Source of the DNA: JAFAXD01 sp035472475
Lineage (GTDB): Bacteria; Pseudomonadota; Alphaproteobacteria; Rhizobiales; Xanthobacteraceae
Assembly: GCA_035472475.1 (NCBI GenBank)
Contig: DATIPA010000232.1
Location: forward strand, 1 to 9,297
DNA: 9,297 nucleotides
Direction: 5' to 3'
A program made the translations under genes and the position numbers. Positions 1-5,186 of this stretch are shown here, piece by piece. Within the stretch, counting starts at the first letter, position 1; every line of letters starts with the position of its first letter. The notes beneath the pieces were generated by a model. That model worked only from the letters and a program-made list of their open reading frames with translations. It searched no databases and was not told the origin of the DNA.

Positions 1-14
1 GCGCAGTCGCCCGA

Positions 15-623
15 TCAGCTTCGCGCCTGATGCGCGGCAATCATCGCTTCGCCCATGCGCTCGAGCCGGGCGCCCAGCCCGTCGCGGCCCATGCACTGCA
101 CGCTGACGCGCGCACCTTCGAGCAGCAGGAAGAGTTCGTCCGCCAGCATCTCCGGCTCGGTGAGGCCGGCGGCCGTGCACAGCTCGACCAGCCGCTCGCG
201 CTGCGCCTGCTTGAAGGCCTGGATGACCCGCCGTGCCGGATGCTCGTGCTCGGGCAGTTCGACCGCGGCGTTGGCGAGCGCGCAGCCGCGGTCGTCGGAC
301 GCCCCGATGTGGGCGGCCATTTCCTTGATCCACGCGCGCAGCTGCCCGAGCGGATCGCCCGCGAATTCGGCCGCTCTCCGGCTCCAGACGGCCTCGGCTT
401 TAGTCGCAAGCCGGCGGAGGTATTCCGCTACAAGCTCGTCCTTCGACTCAAAATGCCGATAGAGCGTCATCTTATTCGTGCCGGCCGCCTCGGCGATCGC
501 TTCGACTCCGACAGCCCGGATTCCATGGCGATAAAAGAGATCGGCCGCGGCCGCCAGAATGCGCTCGCGCGGCGGGATTCGATCATCCTTTTCAAGGGCT
601 AAAGCAGTTTTTGCGGTGCTCAT
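15..623 (-). CDS. TetR/AcrR family transcriptional repressor
   Basis: A 202-residue one-domain-plus-ligand-domain repressor of the TetR family, which normally binds operator DNA as a dimer and lets go when a small ligand fills the C-terminal pocket. Seen: the N-terminal DNA-binding domain spans about residues 15-65, starting RERILAAAADLFYRHG and carrying the helix-turn-helix at about 41-60 (EAIAEAAGTNKMTLYRHF), a very typical TetR pattern. The C-terminal part contains RGCALANAAVELPEHEHPARR, common in one branch of the family. The ATG at 623 is chosen over the upstream GTG at 641 because AAGGGG lies 7 bases before it. Two exact direct repeats upstream are the probable operator, so autoregulation is likely. 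The divergent neighbour is a DoxX-like remnant; TetR-DoxX pairs are common, which suggests the original target. The ligand is unknown. The family call is sure, the target is inferred. Confidence 0.93.
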   Translation of the reverse strand: MSTAKTALALEKDDRIPPRERILAAAADLFYRHGIRAVGVEAIAEAAGTNKMTLYRHFESKDELVAEYLRRLATKAEAVWSRRAAEFAGDPLGQLRAWIKEMAAHIGASDDRGCALANAAVELPEHEHPARRVIQAFKQAQRERLVELCTAAGLTEPEMLADELFLLLEGARVSVQCMGRDGLGARLERMGEAMIAAHQARS

Positions 624-645
624 GGGGCTTCCCCTTGACACGGGT

Positions 646-684
646 GTTACCGGTCAGTATCTATATGTGCGTTACCGGTCAGTA
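646..684. promoter_or_regulatory. Tandem 14-bp direct repeats, probable TetR operator
   Basis: GTTACCGGTCAGTA occurs exactly twice, at 646-659 and 671-684, with a 25-bp period, and its core ACCGGT is palindromic. The repeats lie 23-61 bases upstream of the TetR start codon, between it and the divergent DoxX-like ORF. A consensus -35 hexamer TTGACA for the rightward direction sits at 635-640 with a poor -10 candidate (TATCTA, 658-663). On the minus strand, TATAGAT (about 659-665) lies between the repeats and could be the -10 of the repressor gene. Repressor binding here would block both directions. The repeats are seen; the operator role is inferred. Confidence 0.6.
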
Positions 685-744
685 CCACAAGTCCAACCAA
701 ATGTCACGCTCGTCCCGCGAGCACCGAGGTCAAAAGACAACGCC

Positions 745-1044
745 ATGAACCGCCCCGTTCTCATCCGCGCAACACTCTACATCCTGCGGCTGCTGATCGG
801 CCTGAGCCTCACCTTTATCCTAGGCGGGGCGAGGCCGCCTGCCACCGATGTAGTGATCGAGCAGCTCCAAATCATCGGCCCCCGGCAGTGGCTCGCGTTC
901 CTGACCGGCTCGATTGGTGTGCACCAAGTACAGACACTTCAAGCTGTGGTCGTAGCCGACGCTGACGGGTTCGGCGAACCCGACGGCGCGCTCACACACG
1001 CCAACGATAACGCTCCTGCCGCCCGGCTTGCGCGAGCAAGCTGA
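745..1044 (+). pseudogene. Probable truncated DoxX-like membrane protein
   Basis: A 99-residue ORF. Residues 11-28 are a hydrophobic segment (LYILRLLIGLSLTFILGG), and residues 38-59 (IEQLQIIGPRQWLAFLTGSIGV) match the pattern of DoxX-family proteins, where a short loop EQ...GLGQWFRYLTGxxEV leads into the second membrane helix. After residue 59 the similarity stops: instead of the expected further helices there is a polar, Ala/Asp-rich tail ending HANDNAPAARLARAS. A complete DoxX protein has about 120-150 residues and four helices, so this looks like a gene broken by a deletion or fused to foreign sequence. No Shine-Dalgarno sequence stands at a normal distance (GAGGT is 14 bases before the ATG). 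It stops one base before the end of the convergent MFS gene. It could still be expressed as a small membrane protein. The DoxX assignment is by pattern memory and moderate. Confidence 0.4.
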
Positions 1045-1045
1045 C

Positions 1046-2380
1046 TCACCCCGTCGGCGGGGCTATCTCGTCAAGCCCGAGGCGCTTGGCCTCGGGACCG
1101 AGTTGGGTAACGGACACCGCCGCGATCAGAAGCACGATCGCCAGACACACGAACACCGCGGTCAGCCCCCAGCCGCTCTGAATCCAGAGAATCGCCGGGA
1201 TAATGCCCGCCGTGGCGAGCCGGCCGACGCCGGCAGCCCAGCCAAAACCCGATGCCCGCGCGTTGGTGGGAAACACCTCGGACGCGAAGATCTGCATCGA
1301 ATTGCCGGCGACCTGAATGAAGAAGATCATGATGAAGCCGGCGATCAGCAGCTGCAGATCGGTTGCCGCGTTGGCGAACACAATCGCCATCAACCCGGCC
1401 GCCACGAACGCGCAGACTGACGTGATTTTGCGGCCGTAGCGGTCGAGCGCGTACATCATGAATAGACTCGCGCACGGCACCGCCAAGGTCATCCCGAACG
1501 TGTAGGTGAGCGACTTGGTGATGGTGAAGCCCTTGGCGCTCATGATGTTGGGCAGCCAGGTGCCGAGCCCGATCGCGACGCCGAAGAACGCCGAGAAGCA
1601 GATCATGCCGGCGATCACCCGAACCGGAAACTTGCTGAACACCACCGCGAACGGATCGCTCTTGGTGTTGCTTGCGGCGTCGGTGGTGAGCGGTTCCTTC
1701 GGCCCCGGAATGCCCAGGCGGGCCAATACGTCGAGGGCGTCCTTGCCGCGGCCGTGGGTTGCCAGATAGCGCGGCGATTCCGGCAGCGTGAAGCGGAACA
1801 GCCAGACGATGAGCGCGCCGATGCCGATGACGATCCAGACGCCGCGCCAGCCGATGCTGTCGCGGAACGCCAGGGTGAACAGCGCCGCGATCGGCCACAC
1901 GCATGCGCCGCCGATGAAGTGCACGATCGCCAGGATGCGGCCGCGGATGAGCTTGGGCGAGTACTCGCCCGCATAGGCGAACGCGAGCGGCTGCTCGGCG
2001 CCGAGCCCGATTCCGGCGATGAAGCGCGCGACCGCGAGCCAGAGCACGGTCGGCGCGAGCGCGCCCAGGATGGTGAAGATGCCGAACAGCAACAGGTTGA
2101 ATTGATAGACCGACTTGCGGCCCCACCGGTCGCTGAACTGGCCCTGGCCGGCGGCGCCGATGAACATGCCGATCACGGTCGCGCTTCCGACCAAGCCGGC
2201 CTGGGCGGCGGTCGCGAACTGGGATTGGACCATGTCCGGGATCAGCGACCCGAGCACGATCAGGTCAATGACGTCGAAAAAATATCCGGCAGCAATAAGC
2301 GCAATGACGCGAATGTGGAGCGGCGAGATCTTTGCGTCATCCAAAGACGTGCCGACGAAAGCCTCGATTGTTTGGGCCAC
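1046..2380 (-). CDS. MFS transporter, metabolite:H+ symporter type
   Basis: A complete 444-residue major facilitator superfamily transporter with about 12 membrane helices, of the sugar/aromatic-acid:proton symporter type, acting in the inner membrane. Seen: Asp36 and Asp39 in helix 1 (FFDVIDL), motif A between helices 2 and 3 (GQFSDRWGRK, 80-89), RFIAGIGLGAEQP at 119-131, PESPRYL at 200-206 before the central loop (about 207-250), a second motif A copy DRYGRK at 313-318, and SEVFPTNARASGFG at 367-380, the helix 10-11 signature of this branch. The start codon is GTG at 2380 with GGGGAGGA five bases before it. The gene is divergent from the beta-propeller gene, with a 156-bp region between that holds several inverted repeats, so coordinated control is plausible. 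The substrate cannot be read from the sequence; a small organic acid is a guess. Confidence 0.9.
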   Translation of the reverse strand: MAQTIEAFVGTSLDDAKISPLHIRVIALIAAGYFFDVIDLIVLGSLIPDMVQSQFATAAQAGLVGSATVIGMFIGAAGQGQFSDRWGRKSVYQFNLLLFGIFTILGALAPTVLWLAVARFIAGIGLGAEQPLAFAYAGEYSPKLIRGRILAIVHFIGGACVWPIAALFTLAFRDSIGWRGVWIVIGIGALIVWLFRFTLPESPRYLATHGRGKDALDVLARLGIPGPKEPLTTDAASNTKSDPFAVVFSKFPVRVIAGMICFSAFFGVAIGLGTWLPNIMSAKGFTITKSLTYTFGMTLAVPCASLFMMYALDRYGRKITSVCAFVAAGLMAIVFANAATDLQLLIAGFIMIFFIQVAGNSMQIFASEVFPTNARASGFGWAAGVGRLATAGIIPAILWIQSGWGLTAVFVCLAIVLLIAAVSVTQLGPEAKRLGLDEIAPPTG

Positions 2381-2397
2381 TGTGTCCTCCCCAATGG

Positions 2398-2411
2398 GCC
2401 GCTTAAGCGGC
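2398..2411. promoter_or_regulatory. 14-bp perfect palindrome upstream of MFS gene
   Basis: GCCGCTTAAGCGGC is its own reverse complement and lies 18 bases upstream of the MFS start codon in the divergent intergenic region. A dimeric regulator site or a 5'-leader element are both possible. Only the symmetry is seen. Confidence 0.35.
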
Positions 2412-2483
2412 TCTCCACCTGGTCAGTCTGGGAGGGGGACCAGAGCCTGTCAATCGATATGACGGCCCGCGAGGCCGTGCGTA

Positions 2484-2497
2484 GCGTTCGATAACGC
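2484..2497. promoter_or_regulatory. Inverted repeat upstream of beta-propeller gene
   Basis: GCGTT and AACGC flank CGAT. The site lies 40 bases before the start of the beta-propeller gene, inside a longer imperfect symmetry formed by GTGCGT (2477-2482) and ACGCAC (2494-2499). Its position fits an operator near the rightward promoter. No clear -35/-10 pair is visible, and no regulator gene adjoins it except the TetR gene 1.9 kb away, whose presumed site has a different sequence. Confidence 0.3.
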
Positions 2498-2536
2498 ACT
2501 GGGTTAGAGTTTCGAAAATCAGGGAGGTATCGCACG

Positions 2537-3472
2537 ATGGCCAGCGCAGCGCCCGCGCGTGGATTGATCGCCGTCGACAAGATGGGCGGGAAAGTCCTGT
2601 TCCTCAATCCGACGACCTTCGCGACCGAGGTCGTGCTTGAGGGCTTCCCGCGCACCGTGCACGAATTGCTCGTGGTGCCGGAAACATCACTTGCCTACGT
2701 GCCGATCTTCGGTGACGGCATCCATGGTCGCAATCCTAATCCGCAGCATCTGCTGTGCATCATCGATCTCGCCAAGCGCACGCATGTCGGCGACATCGAT
2801 CTGCGCCCCTACATTGCGCCGCATACGCTGCGTCTCGGGTCCGACGGCCTGATCTACATCACCTGCGAGAACAGCGCGGCGGTCGCGGTGATCGACCGCG
2901 CGACCCATAAGGTGATCGATGCCATCGATTCCGGATCGACCAACGGCCACCGCCTGGTGATCTCGCCGGACGGCCGTCGGCTCTATACCGAGAACGAAGA
3001 AGACGGCACGGTCTCGGTGATCGATCTGGCGAACCGCAAGCTGCTTGGAAAGATCAAGACCCCGCGCGCGCTCGCCGGCATTGCGCTGTCGGCCGATGGC
3101 CGCACCGTCGTCGCGGTCGACGACGAAGAGCCGACGCTGTTCCTGATCGACACCAAGAGCGAGAGCGTCGCCGACACCATACGTCTTAAGGACGTTGCGG
3201 AGGCCGCGCAGATCGCCCGCTACAGTCCGGACGACAGTCTGCTCTGCGTCACCAGTCTGAAGAGCGACACGGTGAGCCTGATCGACGCCTCGTTCCGCGA
3301 GCAGACCGCGATCAAGGTCGGCCGCCAGCCGATGGACATGGCGTTCCGCGGCGACGAACTCTTCGTTGCCTGCCAGGGCGACGGCTCCGTGCACGTGATC
3401 GACATTCCGGCGCGGCGCGCGAAGCACAGCTTTGGCGCCGGCACCGGCTGTGAGTCCCTCGGTTTCTTCTAG
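2537..3472 (+). CDS. YVTN/YncE-like beta-propeller protein
   Basis: A 311-residue protein built from repeated four-strand blades of the YVTN/cytochrome cd1-like type. Seen: blade signatures recur, for example IYITCENSAAVAVIDRATHKVIDAI (106-130), VISPDGRRLYTENEEDGTVSVIDLANRKL (141-169), ALSADGRTVVAVDDEEPTLFLIDTK (183-207), RYSPDDSLLCVTSLKSDTVSLID (228-250) and ELFVACQGDGSVHVIDIPARR (274-294), giving about seven blades. The start is fixed by AGGGAGGT eight bases before the ATG. There is no signal peptide, so it should be cytoplasmic, whereas many YncE-like proteins are exported. The next gene begins 50 bases downstream on the same strand, and the MFS transporter is divergent. Family members serve as binding scaffolds, lactonases or enzymes; no catalytic set can be picked out here, so the function is unknown. 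Confidence 0.85.
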   Translation: MASAAPARGLIAVDKMGGKVLFLNPTTFATEVVLEGFPRTVHELLVVPETSLAYVPIFGDGIHGRNPNPQHLLCIIDLAKRTHVGDIDLRPYIAPHTLRLGSDGLIYITCENSAAVAVIDRATHKVIDAIDSGSTNGHRLVISPDGRRLYTENEEDGTVSVIDLANRKLLGKIKTPRALAGIALSADGRTVVAVDDEEPTLFLIDTKSESVADTIRLKDVAEAAQIARYSPDDSLLCVTSLKSDTVSLIDASFREQTAIKVGRQPMDMAFRGDELFVACQGDGSVHVIDIPARRAKHSFGAGTGCESLGFF

Positions 3473-3522
3473 ATAGGGCGGGGGACCGTGTGGGCGCGGG
3501 CGCGCTGTCCGTTGAGGCCGCG

Positions 3523-4134
3523 ATGAGAGCGCCCAAGACCGTGCGGAGCGCGGAGATACTCGGCCGGGTCCGGCTCTCGCGGTCCTTCTTCATGCGCGAT
3601 TTTCTCTACAGCGAGATCGCCAACGTTCACCGCATGACCAATCTGCCGGATGACCCCGAGCTTGCGATCGCAGCGGGCCGGCGCCTGTGCGAGGAGTTGC
3701 TGGAACCACTGCAGGCGACCTTCGGCCGGATCGCGATCCGGTCGTCCTATCGCTCTTCGGTCGTGAATGCGTATGGAAATGCCCACAACTACAACTGCGC
3801 GTCCAGCCCGCGCAACTACGCCCGTCACACCTGGGATCGGCGTGACGCGCGCGGCATGGGAGCGATGGCCTGTATCGCGGTCCCCTGGCTCGTCGATCGT
3901 ATGCAGGCGGGAACCTCCTGGCAGGCGATGGCGTGGTGGATTCATGATCATCTGCCCTATAGCGAGCTGCAGTTTTTTCCAAAACTGGCCACCTTCAATA
4001 TCGGTTGGCACGAAGTGCCCAGGCGAACGATCTTCAGCTACATCGCGCCGCGCGGGTATCTGACGAAACCCGGTTTTTCCAACCATGCCGGCAATCACGC
4101 GCGCTTCTACCAGGGCTTTCCCACGCTTGCGTGA
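3523..4134 (+). CDS. Uncharacterised protein, possibly M15-peptidase-like fold
   Basis: A 203-residue soluble protein without signal peptide or membrane segment. It looks like a conserved alphaproteobacterial family: SFFMRDFLYSEIANVH (21-36), ELAIAAGRRLCEELLEPLQATFGRIAIRSSYRSSVVNAYGN (46-86), NYARHTWDRRDARGMGAMACIAVPWL (98-123), AWWIHDHLPYSELQFFPKLATFNIGWHEVPRR (137-168) and SYIAPRGYLTKPGFSNHAGNHARFYQGFP (172-200). The order SxYRS, then His/Asp-rich segments, then a WH motif resembles zinc DD-peptidases of the M15/Hedgehog type, but the usual HxxGxAxD motif is not intact, so activity is uncertain. The ATG at 3523 is preferred (GAGG five bases after its end); an in-frame GTG at 3490 would add 11 poorly conserved-looking residues. 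It is probably co-transcribed with the beta-propeller gene, whose stop is 50 bases away. Confidence 0.7.
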   Translation: MRAPKTVRSAEILGRVRLSRSFFMRDFLYSEIANVHRMTNLPDDPELAIAAGRRLCEELLEPLQATFGRIAIRSSYRSSVVNAYGNAHNYNCASSPRNYARHTWDRRDARGMGAMACIAVPWLVDRMQAGTSWQAMAWWIHDHLPYSELQFFPKLATFNIGWHEVPRRTIFSYIAPRGYLTKPGFSNHAGNHARFYQGFPTLA

Positions 4135-4143
4135 AAGAGAAGT

Positions 4144-4157
4144 GGTGCTGCGGCACC
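4144..4157 (+). terminator. Short hairpin after the M15-like gene
   Basis: GGTGC and GCACC are separated by TGCG, ten bases after the stop codon of the preceding gene. It is followed by CGGTTTGAG rather than a run of T, so on its own it would be a weak terminator; it may act with the second hairpin at 4185-4206. Confidence 0.25.
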
Positions 4158-4184
4158 CGGTTTGAGACGCGAACGGCGATACCC

Positions 4185-4206
4185 TGCCTGTCGGTTAGGC
4201 AATTTT
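4185..4206 (+). terminator. Rho-independent-type terminator candidate
   Basis: TGCCT (4185-4189) pairs with AGGCA (4197-4201) over a seven-base loop and is followed by ATTTT. It lies 50 bases after the stop of the M15-like gene. The stem is only 5 bp, so confidence is moderate. Confidence 0.4.
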
Positions 4207-4224
4207 CGCTTTCAGCAACGACGA

Positions 4225-4247
4225 TTCCCGATTGGGAAAATTCTTTT
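4225..4247 (+). terminator. Second hairpin with T-rich tail
   Basis: TTCCC (4225-4229) and GGGAA (4234-4238) enclose GATT, followed by AATTCTTTT. This resembles a small intrinsic terminator in tandem with the one just upstream. It could instead lie within the promoter or leader region of the zinc-ribbon gene, since this stretch is the AT-richest part of the local intergenic DNA. Confidence 0.3.
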
Positions 4248-4302
4248 GTGCATAACCCGCCGCTCCGTTTGGTGCCGTCACAAAGTGGTGCAAAGGAGGA
4301 TC

Positions 4303-4320
4303 ATGGCAGGCGCAACATAA
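4303..4320 (+). CDS. Five-codon mini-ORF (MAGAT), possible leader peptide
   Basis: AAAGGAGGA ends two bases before an ATG, giving a strong ribosome-binding site directly in front of ATG GCA GGC GCA ACA TAA. The stop lies 34 bases before the ATG of the zinc-ribbon gene and is in a different reading frame. A leader peptide that couples or attenuates translation of the next gene is one reading. The core match is close to the start codon (spacing from AGGAGG about 3-4 bases), which is short but usable. It may instead be a chance ATG, with the purine tract serving some other role. No codon run for one amino acid suggests classic attenuation. Confidence 0.3.
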   Translation: MAGAT

Positions 4321-4354
4321 GACCGGCGGCTATCTCCTTTTGGGGGCGCGTCTC

Positions 4355-4567
4355 ATGGAACAAACGCAACTGGCATCGGCTCATCAAGTCGGGGTGGCGT
4401 GCACCCAATGCCAGCGTTTTATTGTTCTGTCCGCACGGCCCACGGCACGCGAATTTTCAGCGGCCTGTAACCGGTGCGGCGTTCGATCCTGGTACAGTGC
4501 AAGCGCGGTCGTGCCGCTGGAGGGGCCCGGGAGATTCAGTCAGAAATTGCCGCAGCCGCAGACCTAG
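4355..4567 (+). CDS. Small zinc-ribbon protein, unknown function
   Basis: A 70-residue protein with two CxxC knuckles, CTQC (16-19) and CNRC (38-41), 18 residues apart, the layout of a zinc ribbon. The C-terminal 30 residues are Pro/Gln-rich and look unstructured. The ATG at 4355 is chosen; an in-frame TTG at 4340 would add five residues. Neither has a strong ribosome-binding site (a GGGGGCG tract lies 7 bases before the ATG), whereas the mini-ORF just upstream has an excellent one, so translational coupling is possible. Downstream are a strong hairpin and then tRNA-Arg. Such small ribbons often bind nucleic acid or a protein partner, but nothing here identifies which. The ORF is short and not certain, yet the two knuckles and fitting codon use favour a real gene. 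Confidence 0.6.
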   Translation: MEQTQLASAHQVGVACTQCQRFIVLSARPTAREFSAACNRCGVRSWYSASAVVPLEGPGRFSQKLPQPQT

Positions 4568-4573
4568 TCCTCT

Positions 4574-4610
4574 GGCAGCGCTTGCATCTCGCAATGTATT
4601 TGGCGCTGCC
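4574..4610 (+). terminator. Strong hairpin between zinc-ribbon gene and tRNA-Arg
   Basis: GGCAGCGC (4574-4581) pairs perfectly with GCGCTGCC (4603-4610). Inside, TTGC (4582-4585) pairs with GCAA (4591-4594) around ATCTC, so the two stems stack with an eight-base bulge on the 3' side. It begins six bases after the stop codon of the zinc-ribbon gene and most likely ends that transcript or protects its 3' end. No T tract follows. Confidence 0.45.
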
Positions 4611-4672
4611 TCCCGGCTGCGAATAGGCCGGCTCGATCTCGACCACGCCCCATGCTATGGCGTCGGCGGCGC

Positions 4673-4749
4673 GGTCCCGTAGCTCAGCCGGATAGAGCAG
4701 CGGTTTCCTAAACCGAAGGTCGCATGTTCGAGTCATGCCGGGACCGCCA
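4673..4749 (+). tRNA. tRNA-Arg (anticodon CCT)
   Basis: A complete 77-base tRNA reading AGG codons. Seen: acceptor stem GGTCCCG (4673-4679) pairing perfectly with CGGGACC (4739-4745); D stem GCTC/GAGC; anticodon loop TTCCTAA with CCT at the anticodon positions; T stem GCATG/CATGC perfectly paired; T loop TTCGAGT; discriminator G, and CCA encoded at 4747-4749. The anticodon stem is GCGGT against ACCGA, so the outermost pair (27-43) is G-A instead of the usual Watson-Crick pair. tRNA genes of this type are frequent integration sites, but no integrase or 3'-end duplication is visible in the window. The lipoprotein gene converges on it from the right, 33 bases away. Confidence 0.95.
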
Positions 4750-4782
4750 GCAAGTCCGGACTCCGAGCACGTCGCCTTGACC

Positions 4783-5091
4783 TCAGCCTCCCAGCGAGAA
4801 CGCCAGCACGATATTCTCCGGCGTTTGTTTGAACTGCGTTTTGACCGACGTGCGTATCGTGTCGGCCAGTTGACCCAAGGGCTTCGCATCATAAATGCGG
4901 GGAAACGCAACAGTCACGGAGACGAGCCGCCCATTGGTCCAATTGAATCCGACTTGCGGCTTGACGCCGGTCGCTTGTTCCACGTCAGCCTCCACCGCTT
5001 TGGCGTATTTGAATCCTTCCGTCACCGTGTTGACGGCATCGCAAGCCGCAAGACCGAGCGTGAAGGCCAATAGAGCTACAATTCTGAACAT
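4783..5091 (-). CDS. Small putative lipoprotein
   Basis: A 102-residue protein with a typical lipoprotein signal peptide: MFRIVALLAFTLGLAAC, lipobox LAAC with the lipidated Cys at residue 17. Asp follows at +2, which in enteric bacteria retains a lipoprotein in the inner membrane; that rule is not established for alphaproteobacteria. The mature part (85 residues) has one mixed alpha/beta domain with GVKPQVGFNWTNGRLVSVTVAFPRIY at about 46-71 and a C-terminal IVLAFSLGG. I recognise no known family. The ATG at 5091 is chosen because it begins the signal peptide and follows GGGGGAG three bases before it; the spacing is short. The ABC-type binding protein gene ends 95 bases upstream on the same strand, so the two may share a transcript. 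Confidence 0.75.
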   Translation of the reverse strand: MFRIVALLAFTLGLAACDAVNTVTEGFKYAKAVEADVEQATGVKPQVGFNWTNGRLVSVTVAFPRIYDAKPLGQLADTIRTSVKTQFKQTPENIVLAFSLGG

Positions 5092-5186
5092 GGGCTCCCC
5101 CAATGTCGGAGCGACTATAGCGCGCCGCGTTGTAGGCGGCGAAAGCTACAGTCTGTTGAAGTTCAATCGGTCCATCCGCCCGTGCG

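Noticed and set aside
902..1012. Minus-strand frame opposite the tail of the DoxX-like ORF (begins MCERAVGFAEPVSVGYDH)
   Set aside because: About 59 codons from a GTG without a ribosome-binding site and no recognisable family; noted only because the plus-strand tail is also unexplained.
1028..1420. Long plus-strand ORFs opposite the MFS gene (also 1754-2494)
   Set aside because: They are antisense frames of a clear transporter gene, rich in Arg, Asp and His as expected of shadow frames in GC-rich DNA.
4005..4682. 225-residue plus-strand ORF across the M15-like gene end, intergenic hairpins and tRNA
   Set aside because: It overlaps a better gene, crosses several structured non-coding elements and runs into the tRNA; its composition (Arg, Ser, Trp-rich) is that of a chance frame.
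4673..4782. tRNA-Arg as the attachment site of an integrated element
   Set aside because: No integrase gene, and I saw no second copy of the tRNA 3' end in the window.
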